Below, piece by piece: positions 24,542 through 32,038 of a stretch of 64,000 bases of DNA. Position 1 is the stretch's first letter, and each line of letters starts with the position of its first letter. The position numbers and the translations under genes are program-made. This DNA is from Streptomyces sp. NBC_01408 (GTDB lineage Bacteria; Actinomycetota; Actinomycetes; Streptomycetales; Streptomycetaceae). Below the pieces are notes generated by a model, which saw only the letters and a program-made list of their open reading frames with translations, had not been told where the DNA came from and did no database searches. The DNA is taken from contig NZ_JAPEPJ010000002.1 in the NCBI RefSeq assembly GCF_026340255.1, positions 1,054,001 through 1,118,000 on the forward strand. The letters run 5' to 3'.

Positions 24542-25303
24542 ATGACGCGCACTTTCGACCACCTCGTCGCCGAAGCGGAATCGGTCTCCGTGGACGGCTG
24601 GGACTTCTCCTGGCTCGACGGCCGGGCCACCGAGCAGCGCCCCTCCTGGGGCTACCAGGGGCTGCTGCGGCAGCGCCTGGCCGGGGTCCGGTCCGTGCTC
24701 GACATCCAGACCGGCGGCGGCGAGGTGCTCGCCGGGTCCGGTCCACTGCCCCCGCTGACGGTGGCCACCGAGTCCTGGCCGCCCAACGTCCAGAAGGCCA
24801 CCGAGCTGCTGCACCCGCTCGGCGCGGCCGTGGTCGCCGACACCGACGAGCCGCCGCTGCCCTTCGGGGACGGGGCCTTCGAGCTGGTCACCAGCCGGCA
24901 TCCGGTGACCATCTGGTGGGACGAGATCGCGCGCGTGCTGCTGCCCGGCGGCTCCTACCTCTCGCAGCAGGTCGGTCCGGCGAGCGTCTTCGAGCTCGTC
25001 GAGTACTTCCTCGGCCCGCAGCCGGAGGAGGTCCGGCGCGGCCGGCACCCCGACGACGCGGTGACCGAGGCCACAGCGGCCGGCCTCGAAGTGGTCGATC
25101 TGCGGTCCGAACGACTGCGCACGGAGTTCCACGACATCGGAGCCGTGATCTACTTTCTACGGAAGGTGATCTGGATGGTGCCCGGCTTCACGGTCGGGCA
25201 GTACCGGGACCGGTTGCGCGAGCTGCACGAACGGATCGAACGCGAAGGTCCGTTCATCGCGCACACCGCCCGTTTCCTCATCGAGGCCCGCAAAACGGGC
25301 TGA
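24542..25303 (+). CDS. Class I SAM-dependent methyltransferase
   Basis: 253 residues, ATG 24542, without a strong ribosome-binding site. Motif I is SVLDIQTGGGEVLAG (about 53-67), where GGG replaces the usual G.G.G spacing. Then come VVADTDEPPLPFGDGAFELVTSRHPV and LLPGGSYLSQQVG, as in Methyltransf_11-type proteins. The N-terminus has VDGWDFSWLDGRAT, a block conserved in a widespread actinobacterial group of unknown substrate. It is divergent from folD and upstream of hrdB by 215 bp. Confidence 0.85.
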   Translation: MTRTFDHLVAEAESVSVDGWDFSWLDGRATEQRPSWGYQGLLRQRLAGVRSVLDIQTGGGEVLAGSGPLPPLTVATESWPPNVQKATELLHPLGAAVVADTDEPPLPFGDGAFELVTSRHPVTIWWDEIARVLLPGGSYLSQQVGPASVFELVEYFLGPQPEEVRRGRHPDDAVTEATAAGLEVVDLRSERLRTEFHDIGAVIYFLRKVIWMVPGFTVGQYRDRLRELHERIEREGPFIAHTARFLIEARKTG

Positions 25304-25430
25304 CGGCGGGGCCGGACGGATCCGCGCCGAATCGGTTGCGCGGCCACAGCGTGGCGCAGGTCACTCAATTCAGCGCGTAACGAATCGACTCGGGCGTGCG
25401 ATGAACCGACAGGTGTCCTCGCGCGGCCCC

Positions 25431-25457
25431 GGAATACAGACCCCCCTCGGGTCTGTT
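25431..25457 (+). promoter_or_regulatory. Candidate SigR-type promoter of hrdB with an internal hairpin
   Basis: GGAAT at 25431-25435 and GTT at 25455-25457 are separated by 19 bases, close to the SigR consensus GGAAT-N18-GTT. A SigR-dependent hrdB promoter is known in Streptomyces coelicolor. Positions 25436-25456 also form a perfect 8-bp stem (ACAGACCC/GGGTCTGT). The spacer is one base longer than consensus, so this is tentative. Confidence 0.4.
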
Positions 25458-25518
25458 TCCCGAGTTCGCGCGATGATGTCCCGTCCACCCCATATCTGTT
25501 CGCAACGAGAGGCTCCTT

Positions 25519-27090
25519 GTGTCGCTCAGCCCGTCCCGTACGTTCCCTCCGGAGATCGCCGAATCGGAGGCCCTCGTCGCGCTCGTCGAGCGCGGCCGCG
25601 AGCAGGGTCACATCAACGGTGACGACGTGCGCCAGGCCTTCGAGGCCGGCCGCATCCCGGTGGACCAGTGGAAGCGGGTCCTGCGCAGCCTGAACCAGGT
25701 CCTGGACGAGGAGGGTGTCGCCCTTCACGTCAGCGCGGCCCCCGCCACCAAGGCTCCCGCCAAGAAGCCCCGCAAGGCCGCCGCCCCCGCCCGCACCGTG
25801 GCCAAGAAGGCCGCCGCCGCGCCGCGCCCCATCGGCGCGCGCAAGACCGCGGCCGCTCCCGTGGCCGCCGCGGCGGCTATATCGGCCGACACCGAGGCCG
25901 CTGCCGAGGACTCGGCGGATGCCGCCGAGCCGAAGAAGCGCACGGTCAAGAAGACCGCCGTGAAGAAGACGGCCGTCAAGAAGACCGCCGCGGCGAAGAA
26001 GACCGGCGCCAAGGACGGCGACGAGGGCGAGCCCCCCGTGGCCGAGGGCGAGGACTGGGCAGCCGAGGACCTCGACGAGGGCGACGAGAAGGAGACGCCC
26101 AAGACGGGCGGCAGCGCCGGCTTCGTCCTGTCCGACGACGACGAGGACGACGCCCCGGCGCAGACGGTCATGGTCGCCGGCGCCACCGCCGACCCCGTCA
26201 AGGACTACCTCAAGCTCATCGGCAAGGTGCCGCTCCTCAACGCCGAGCAGGAGGTCGAGCTCGCCAAGCGCATCGAGGCGGGTCTGTTCTCCGAGTACAA
26301 GCTCGAAGAGGAGGAGGACCACAAGCCCGCGTTCAAGCGCGAGCTGGAGATCCTCGTCGAGGACGGCCGCCGCGCCAAGAACCACCTGCTGGAGGCCAAC
26401 CTCCGCCTCGTGGTCTCCCTCGCCAAGCGCTACACCGGCCGCGGCATGCTCTTCCTGGACCTGATCCAGGAGGGCAACGTCGGCCTGATCCGCGCCGTGG
26501 AGAAGTTCGACTACACCAAGGGCTTCAAGTTCTCCACGTACGCCACGTGGTGGATCCGGCAGGCGATCACGCGCGCCATGGCCGACCAGTCGCGCACCAT
26601 CCGCATCCCCGTCCACATGGTCGAGATCATCAACAAGCTGGCCCGTGTCCAGCGCCAGATGCTCCAGGACCTCGGCCGGGAGCCCACTCCGGAGGAGCTG
26701 GGCAAGGAACTCGACATGACCCCCGAGAAGGTCATCGAGGTCCAGAAGTACGGCCGCGAGCCGATCTCCCTGCACACCCCCCTGGGTGAGGAGGGCGACA
26801 GCGAGTTCGGTGACCTCATCGAGGACTCCGAGGCGGTCGTGCCCGCCGACGCGGTCTCCTTCACCTTCCTCCAGGAGCAGCTCCAGTCCATCCTGGGCAC
26901 GCTCTCGGAGCGCGAGGCGGGCGTGGTCTCCATGCGCTACGGCCTCAACGACGGCCAGCCGAAGACCCTGGACGAGATCGGCCGCGTGTACGGGGTCACC
27001 CGTGAGCGCATCCGCCAGATCGAGTCCAAGACCATGTCCAAGCTGCGCCACCCCTCGCGCTCGCAGGTGCTGCGCGACTACCTCGACTAA
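25519..27090 (+). CDS. hrdB: Principal RNA polymerase sigma factor HrdB
   Basis: 523 residues, GTG start at 25519 after GAGAGG. Region 1.1 is at the N-terminus ([18 protein letters not shown]). A long Lys/Ala-rich then acidic low-complexity stretch spans about residues 70-215, as in Streptomyces HrdB and unlike the shorter HrdA, HrdC and HrdD. Region 1.2 is [17 protein letters not shown]. Region 2 includes [20 protein letters not shown] and [17 protein letters not shown], which bind the -10 element. Region 4 has the [23 protein letters not shown] for the -35 element. It directs housekeeping transcription. The stop codon is only 4 bp from the stop of the converging VWA gene, leaving no room for a separate terminator. 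Confidence 0.97.
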   Translation: MSLSPSRTFPPEIAESEALVALVERGREQGHINGDDVRQAFEAGRIPVDQWKRVLRSLNQVLDEEGVALHVSAAPATKAPAKKPRKAAAPARTVAKKAAAAPRPIGARKTAAAPVAAAAAISADTEAAAEDSADAAEPKKRTVKKTAVKKTAVKKTAAAKKTGAKDGDEGEPPVAEGEDWAAEDLDEGDEKETPKTGGSAGFVLSDDDEDDAPAQTVMVAGATADPVKDYLKLIGKVPLLNAEQEVELAKRIEAGLFSEYKLEEEEDHKPAFKRELEILVEDGRRAKNHLLEANLRLVVSLAKRYTGRGMLFLDLIQEGNVGLIRAVEKFDYTKGFKFSTYATWWIRQAITRAMADQSRTIRIPVHMVEIINKLARVQRQMLQDLGREPTPEELGKELDMTPEKVIEVQKYGREPISLHTPLGEEGDSEFGDLIEDSEAVVPADAVSFTFLQEQLQSILGTLSEREAGVVSMRYGLNDGQPKTLDEIGRVYGVTRERIRQIESKTMSKLRHPSRSQVLRDYLD

Positions 27091-27094
27091 ACCG

Positions 27095-28906
27095 TCAGGT
27101 CAGTCGGAAGACCGGCCCCCGCGGCGTGAACGGCAGGGAGGCACCCTGCGGAACCAGATAGGCGTGCTCGCGCCGGATCCGCAGGGTGTCGCACCACCCG
27201 TCCGTGATCACCAGCACCGGGGCGCCGGGCGGGAAGTCCTCGGCCCGCTGGAGCAGGTCGATGCCCGGCTGCAGCACGGTCCCGCCGCGCCCCCGCACCT
27301 TCACCCGGCCCGCGATGTCGGTGGGCGGCAGATAGCCCGCGTCGTACGGCGCCGCGTCACAGAACACGACGCGTGCCGCCGGTACGTCGCGGGCTTGCGC
27401 GTACGAGGCGATCGCGCCCAGCGCCTTGCCGAGCAGGGCGGCGTCCATGGAGCCCGATGTGTCGAGCACCACTCCGAAGGTGCAGCGGGCGACCTCCTCG
27501 GGCGGGAAGTAACGGCCCGCGCGCGGGATGTCCGGGGTCGAGGCCTGGCGGCGGGCCGGGCGCGCGTAGGACCGTACGGCCACCGGACGTGGCACGTACT
27601 CGTCGAACCAGCGCGCGAGCCGGGCGTCCCAGGGCACGGGAGGGTGGGCCAGCGCCCGGATCTCCTGGACCAGCCCGGCGGGCAGCAGTCCGCGTTCCCC
27701 GTACGCGTGCAGGTCGAAGCCCTGGACCAGGGCGCGCCGGTAGAACTCGTCGAGGTCCGTGTACGGGCAGCTGCCCGCGTGCGGCAGCGGTTCCCCCAGG
27801 ATGTCCCCGAGGCCCTTGCCCCGCAGGGTCGCGAGGCGGCGCATCCTGCGCAGGTCGGTGGTGAGCCGGTCGTAGACCTCCTCGACGGACAGGTCCTTCA
27901 GCGCCTGGTCGTGGAGGAGTCCCTCGGGCATCTCGCCGATGCCCATCTCCACGAGCCAGCCGTTGACCACGTAGTCGGCCGCCACGTTGTGCAGGTAGGG
28001 GTCCCGGGCGCCGCGGCGCTCGCCGTGGCGCAGGGCGGCGTGCAGCATCTCGTGGGCGAGGACGAACCGCCATTCCTCGTCGGTGAAGCGGCGCAGTGGG
28101 TTGACGTAGATCTCTCCGGCGCGCGCGCTGACCGCCGCGACCGCGATGGCCTGGGAGCGGGCCAGCTCGGCGTCGGCGACGATGCGCAGCCCTCCGGCGA
28201 GCCCGCCGAGCAGCGGGTACGAGGAGACGAACCAGTTCAGCGCGCGGTCCCAGGGGTGCTGGCGGACGCGCTCCCCGGTGATCCGGTCGCGGCGGCCGCC
28301 GGCCACGTCCATGGCGGCGGAGACGCTGCGGGTGAGGGCGTGCGCGAAGGCGGTCTCCCAGTCGGGGACGGTGTTGTTCCAGGCGTTCCAGGCCACCAGG
28401 ACCTGGTCGGGGTGGTCCCCGGCGGTCCCGCACTGCTCGTAGGCGGCGGGGATGCCGTCGCGGCGCCAGCGGGCGGCCAGGGTCTCCTCGTCGCCGCCGG
28501 GGTACTCGGCGGGCAGGTGGTCGGGGGCCCGTCCGGCCGGGAAGGTCAGCAGGAAGCGGTTGACGACGGCGCAGCGGGCGGCGCGCTCGAAGCGGTCGGG
28601 CTGGGGCCGGTCCGCGTCCTTGGCGGCCGGGACGTGGCCGAAGCCGAGGTGGAGGAAGGCGTGGGCGAGCGTCCAGGCCCATTCGCGGGGGTCTGCGCGC
28701 CGGGTGGGGTGGACGTGGACGGTGCCGTTGGAGTCCACGGCGGCCAGTCCCCCGGCGGGGGTGGCCGCGCACTTGGCCTGGCGGCAGATTCCGGCGTCGA
28801 CGGCGGCGAGGGCCGGGTTCCGCTTGACCAGGGCGAGGCCCTCGGCGAAGGCCTCGGCGGCCGGGTCGGGCCGGTCGTCCTTCCGGGCGCGGGTGCGCGC
28901 GCTCAC
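27095..28906 (-). CDS. VWA-containing metallopeptidase-like protein (DUF2201 type), partner of MoxR ATPase
   Basis: 603 residues, GTG start at 28906 overlapping the MoxR stop. Two related N-terminal modules are visible. The second has an intact zincin motif LAHEMLHAALRHGE (His285, Glu286, His289, His294) after EIYVNPLRRFTDEEW. The first has LAHAFLHLGFGH (residues 81-91) after TVHVHPTRRADPREW, with Glu replaced by Ala, so it is a degenerate duplicate. The C-terminal third is a VWA-like fold with the MIDAS motif LDTSGSMD (Asp482) and VLVITDGWCD. MoxR-VWA pairs act as chaperone-like systems that mature or activate other complexes. The target here is unknown. Confidence 0.85.
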   Translation of the reverse strand: MSARTRARKDDRPDPAAEAFAEGLALVKRNPALAAVDAGICRQAKCAATPAGGLAAVDSNGTVHVHPTRRADPREWAWTLAHAFLHLGFGHVPAAKDADRPQPDRFERAARCAVVNRFLLTFPAGRAPDHLPAEYPGGDEETLAARWRRDGIPAAYEQCGTAGDHPDQVLVAWNAWNNTVPDWETAFAHALTRSVSAAMDVAGGRRDRITGERVRQHPWDRALNWFVSSYPLLGGLAGGLRIVADAELARSQAIAVAAVSARAGEIYVNPLRRFTDEEWRFVLAHEMLHAALRHGERRGARDPYLHNVAADYVVNGWLVEMGIGEMPEGLLHDQALKDLSVEEVYDRLTTDLRRMRRLATLRGKGLGDILGEPLPHAGSCPYTDLDEFYRRALVQGFDLHAYGERGLLPAGLVQEIRALAHPPVPWDARLARWFDEYVPRPVAVRSYARPARRQASTPDIPRAGRYFPPEEVARCTFGVVLDTSGSMDAALLGKALGAIASYAQARDVPAARVVFCDAAPYDAGYLPPTDIAGRVKVRGRGGTVLQPGIDLLQRAEDFPPGAPVLVITDGWCDTLRIRREHAYLVPQGASLPFTPRGPVFRLT

Positions 28907-29964
28907 CGGCGGGCCTCGACGAGGCGGGGCATGTCGCGGGCCGCTTCGACGAGGAACCAGGCGGGCAGTACGGGCAGGCCGTCGGTGTCGTCGGCGATGA
29001 CGGTCTGGGCCACCTCGACGGAGATCTCGGCGAGCTGGACGAGCAGGGACTTGGCCCGGTGGGCGGTCTGCCGGACGGCGGGCGAGACGTGTTCCCTCTG
29101 CGCCGGGAGTTCCTTGACCAGGCGGCCGCGGAAGGCCTCGGCGAGGAAGTAGAGCAGGTCGCGGTCGGCGAGGCGGGTGGGCCAGGAGGCGTCGCCCTTG
29201 AGGATGGCCTCGATGCCGAAGGTGTGGCGGACGATCTTCGCGTAGCCGCAGAAGGAGACGGCGTGCGCGGGGGTCAGGGTGCCGTGCGCGACGATCTTCA
29301 GGGTCTGCTCGTCCAGGCCGGTCCCGAAGGAGTGCAGGGCGTCGGAGAGCATGTGCCAGGACCGCGGGGTGGAGAAGGGCTCCTCCGTCTTGGGCGGCGG
29401 CGACCAGAGGTGGTCGGGGCGGTCGGTGACGTAGTCGGTGACCCAGGGGTGGATGCCGTTCTCCCCGGCCCACACCAGCCAGTCGGCCGCGGACGCCTGG
29501 AGGTGCACGTGGGTGAGGCGGTTGACGAGGGCCGAGGCGATGGGGCGGGCCAGGGCGTTGTCGGTGGCGCGGTTGCCGGCGCCGATCACGATGGAGCCCG
29601 CGGGGAGTTCGTAGGAGCCGATCCGGCGGTCGAGGATCAGCGAGTAGAAGGCTTTCTGGACGTCCGGGGTCGCGGCGTTGAGCTCGTCGAGGAAGAGGCA
29701 GTAGGGCTCGTCGCGGGCGATCGCCTCGGGCGGGCAGAACACCGACCGGCCGTCACGGATCTGGGGTACGCCGATCAGGTCCTCGGGGGCGAGCTGCGTA
29801 CCGAGGAGGCTGACGCACTCCAGCCCGAGCGAGTCGGCGAACTTCCTGACCAGCGAGGACTTGCCGATGCCCGGCGCCCCCCAGAGGAACACGGGACGCA
29901 CGGTGGCGAGGCCGAGGAGCAGTTCGGGGATCTGGGCGGGGGTGACGGTGACGGCAGCCTGCAC
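28903..29964 (-). CDS. MoxR-type AAA ATPase
   Basis: 353 residues. Walker A GAPGIGKSSLV (about 30-40), Walker B CLFLDELNAA (about 105), sensor 1 VIGAGNRATDN and an arginine-containing NRLTHVHL segment give a complete AAA+ core. The C-terminal region (SFCGYAKIVRHTFGIEAILKGDA onward) is the helical lid and extension. Start ATG 29964 has GAAGGA upstream. The stop overlaps the VWA gene start by GTGA, so the products are probably made in fixed ratio and work together. MoxR proteins remodel partner complexes using ATP. Confidence 0.92.
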   Translation of the reverse strand: MQAAVTVTPAQIPELLLGLATVRPVFLWGAPGIGKSSLVRKFADSLGLECVSLLGTQLAPEDLIGVPQIRDGRSVFCPPEAIARDEPYCLFLDELNAATPDVQKAFYSLILDRRIGSYELPAGSIVIGAGNRATDNALARPIASALVNRLTHVHLQASAADWLVWAGENGIHPWVTDYVTDRPDHLWSPPPKTEEPFSTPRSWHMLSDALHSFGTGLDEQTLKIVAHGTLTPAHAVSFCGYAKIVRHTFGIEAILKGDASWPTRLADRDLLYFLAEAFRGRLVKELPAQREHVSPAVRQTAHRAKSLLVQLAEISVEVAQTVIADDTDGLPVLPAWFLVEAARDMPRLVEARR

Positions 29965-30072
29965 GGACTTCCTTCGCGGCGGGAGGGGCGGAACGCGCCC
30001 AGTGTGGGCGCACCGGGCGCCCGGCCGCAGCCGATTTTCCCCGCACGGGGACCCTCGTCGGGTCCCCCAGGG

Positions 30073-30420
30073 TCAGTGGATGACGCTGAAGCTGCGCCAG
30101 GGGAGGCTGGCGGGGGCCGTCACGTTCGAGAGGGTGGTGGCGACGTAGATGCCGTCGTCGCGGTCGCCCTTCCGGCAGTCCGGCGTCCGGTACAGGACGA
30201 CGTCGACGAGGGTGTTGTTGTGGACGTGGGTGGCGCCGTGCGGGACGGCGATGCGGTGGCAGCCCTGCACCGGGGTGTTGGAGTAGCTCACCTCGAGCGT
30301 GGAGTCGTGGCCCCGGAAGCTGAGCTCGCCCACGGTGGTCCGGCCCGCCGAGCAGGCGGTGGCGGTCAGCAGCAGTGCTGCGACCCCGGTCATGACGCCG
30401 ATACGCCGGCTGTGGGTCAT
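30073..30420 (-). CDS. Small secreted lipoprotein of unknown function
   Basis: 115 residues. The N-terminus MTHSRRIGVMTGVAALLLT ends in the lipobox TATAC, so the mature protein is lipid-anchored outside the membrane. The mature part has two further cysteines (GCHRIAV and PDCRKG) that could form a disulfide, plus beta-rich segments (STLEVSYSNTP, NNTLVDVVLYRTP). I do not recognise a domain family with certainty. The open frame extends upstream of ATG 30420, but only this start gives a clean signal peptide. It stands alone between the MoxR gene and an amino acid permease. Confidence 0.75.
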   Translation of the reverse strand: MTHSRRIGVMTGVAALLLTATACSAGRTTVGELSFRGHDSTLEVSYSNTPVQGCHRIAVPHGATHVHNNTLVDVVLYRTPDCRKGDRDDGIYVATTLSNVTAPASLPWRSFSVIH

Positions 30421-30543
30421 GGCGCGGTCCTCGTCTGTGCGGTTGCGGCTGTCATTGGCCACAGCCTGCCCCGGCGGGGTGGGGACGGCATCCGGGGTGC
30501 GGCCGTCCGGGTGAACCCATCCCGGACGGCCGCGTCCCGGCAC

Positions 30544-30580
30544 GGGCCTCACGCGCCGGTACGGGGCCTCACGCGCCGGT
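30544..30580. repeat. Tandem duplication of 17 bp at the 3' end of the permease gene
   Basis: GGGCCTCACGCGCCGGT occurs at 30544-30560 and again at 30564-30580, separated by 3 bp. The second copy contains the permease stop codon and last codons (PTGA). It is probably a slippage duplication of the gene end. Confidence 0.7.
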
Positions 30581-31963
30581 GGGGGCTCCGGCGCGGCGCG
30601 CCCGGCGGGCCGACATGACGGCGTGGACGAGGACGCCCGCGAAGAGGAAGAGCACGCCCTGGTAGACCGCCGCGTAGCCGGACCCGGCGACCAGCCACAT
30701 CGAGAAGCCGAAGGCCAGGCAGGCGAGGACCGCGTCGCGCACCAGGCGGGCGCGGTCGACGCGCTCCGCCTGGCCCGTGGCGAGGAAGTAGACCTGGGCG
30801 GCGGTGGACAGCAGGTACGGGACGGTGGCCGTGAAGGTGGTGACCAGGACCAGCATCTCGAAGACGCCCTCCGAGCCGGATGTGTAGTTGTAGACGGTCA
30901 GGCCCGAGGCGAGGAGGACCGTGACGAGGACGCCGACGACCGGTACGCCGCGCTTCTTGGTCGCGAAGGCCTTCGGGAAGAGCCCGTCCTGGGCGGCGGC
31001 GTACGGGGTCTGCGCGCTGAGCAGGGTCCAGCCGTTGAGGGCGCCCGTGATCGAGACCACGGCGGCGCAGGCGACCACCGTGCCGCCCCAGGTCCCGCCG
31101 AACATGGCGTTCACGGCGTCGGTGAAGGGAGCCTGGGAGGTGACGAGCGTGTCGTGCGCGACCAGGCCGAAGACGGCGAGGGTGCCGAGCAGGTAGACGG
31201 CGGCGGCGCCGGCGGTGCCCAGGATCGTGGCCCGGGCGACGTTGCGGGCCGGGTCGCGGACCTCGCCCGCGCTGACGGCGGCGGACTCGACGCCGAGGTA
31301 GCTGAAGAGCAGGATCGCCGCGGAGGCGGAGACGGCGCCGACGGCGCTCTGGTCGGTGGCCCGGAAGGGGCCGAGGTTGTCCGCGTCGAAGAAGAACAGC
31401 CCGCCCACGGCCACCAGCAGCAGCGGGACGAACTTCAGCACCGTCGAGACCAGTTGGACCGCACCGACGTAGCGGGTGCCGGCCAGGTTGGCGAGCGCCG
31501 GGAGCCACTGCACCGCCAGTGCGGCCAGGCACATCGACCACTTGTGCGCGCCGACGGCCGGGAAGAGCACCGACAGGTAGCCGACCGATGCCACCGCGAG
31601 GGCCGCGTTCGAGACCCAGCCGGTGATCCAGTAGCTCCAGGCGGCGAGGAAACCGGCGAAGTCCCCGAAGGCCGCGCGGGCGTAGACGTACGGGCCGCCG
31701 GTCCGCGGGTGCCGTTGCGACAGGCGGCCGAAGACCAGCGCGAGGGCTATCGCCCCGACGGTGAGCACGGCGAAGGCGACGAGGCTGACGGTCCCGAAGG
31801 GAGCCACCGAGGCGGGGAGCAGGAAGATTCCGCCGCCGATGATGTTGCCCATGACCAGGCAGGTGGCGACGGGAAGTCCGAAGCGGCGCGCGTGCGGGTC
31901 GCCCTGCGGGCCGGACCCCGCGGTCCCTGCGGTCTCGGTGGGCGGGGCTACGGTGCTGGTCAT
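30569..31963 (-). CDS. APC-family amino acid permease
   Basis: 464 residues with about 12 hydrophobic helices. The first helix motif LVMGNIIGGGIFLLPASVA is the unwound substrate-binding segment of the APC superfamily, and FSYLGVESAAVSAGEVRDPARN matches the TM6 region with the conserved following acidic loop. The closest character is to the arginine/ornithine and cadaverine/lysine antiporter group, but the specificity is not readable. ATG 31963 was chosen because the segment before it lacks family similarity. Three short hydrophilic stretches flank the membrane core, so the termini are probably cytoplasmic. Confidence 0.88.
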   Translation of the reverse strand: MTSTVAPPTETAGTAGSGPQGDPHARRFGLPVATCLVMGNIIGGGIFLLPASVAPFGTVSLVAFAVLTVGAIALALVFGRLSQRHPRTGGPYVYARAAFGDFAGFLAAWSYWITGWVSNAALAVASVGYLSVLFPAVGAHKWSMCLAALAVQWLPALANLAGTRYVGAVQLVSTVLKFVPLLLVAVGGLFFFDADNLGPFRATDQSAVGAVSASAAILLFSYLGVESAAVSAGEVRDPARNVARATILGTAGAAAVYLLGTLAVFGLVAHDTLVTSQAPFTDAVNAMFGGTWGGTVVACAAVVSITGALNGWTLLSAQTPYAAAQDGLFPKAFATKKRGVPVVGVLVTVLLASGLTVYNYTSGSEGVFEMLVLVTTFTATVPYLLSTAAQVYFLATGQAERVDRARLVRDAVLACLAFGFSMWLVAGSGYAAVYQGVLFLFAGVLVHAVMSARRARRAGAPTGA

Positions 31964-32038
31964 CGGTGGTGTGCCTCGAAATGTCTCACATGGTGGGCAG
32001 GTCGACACATGGTCGGCCACCGCGCAGGCGGCACCAAA

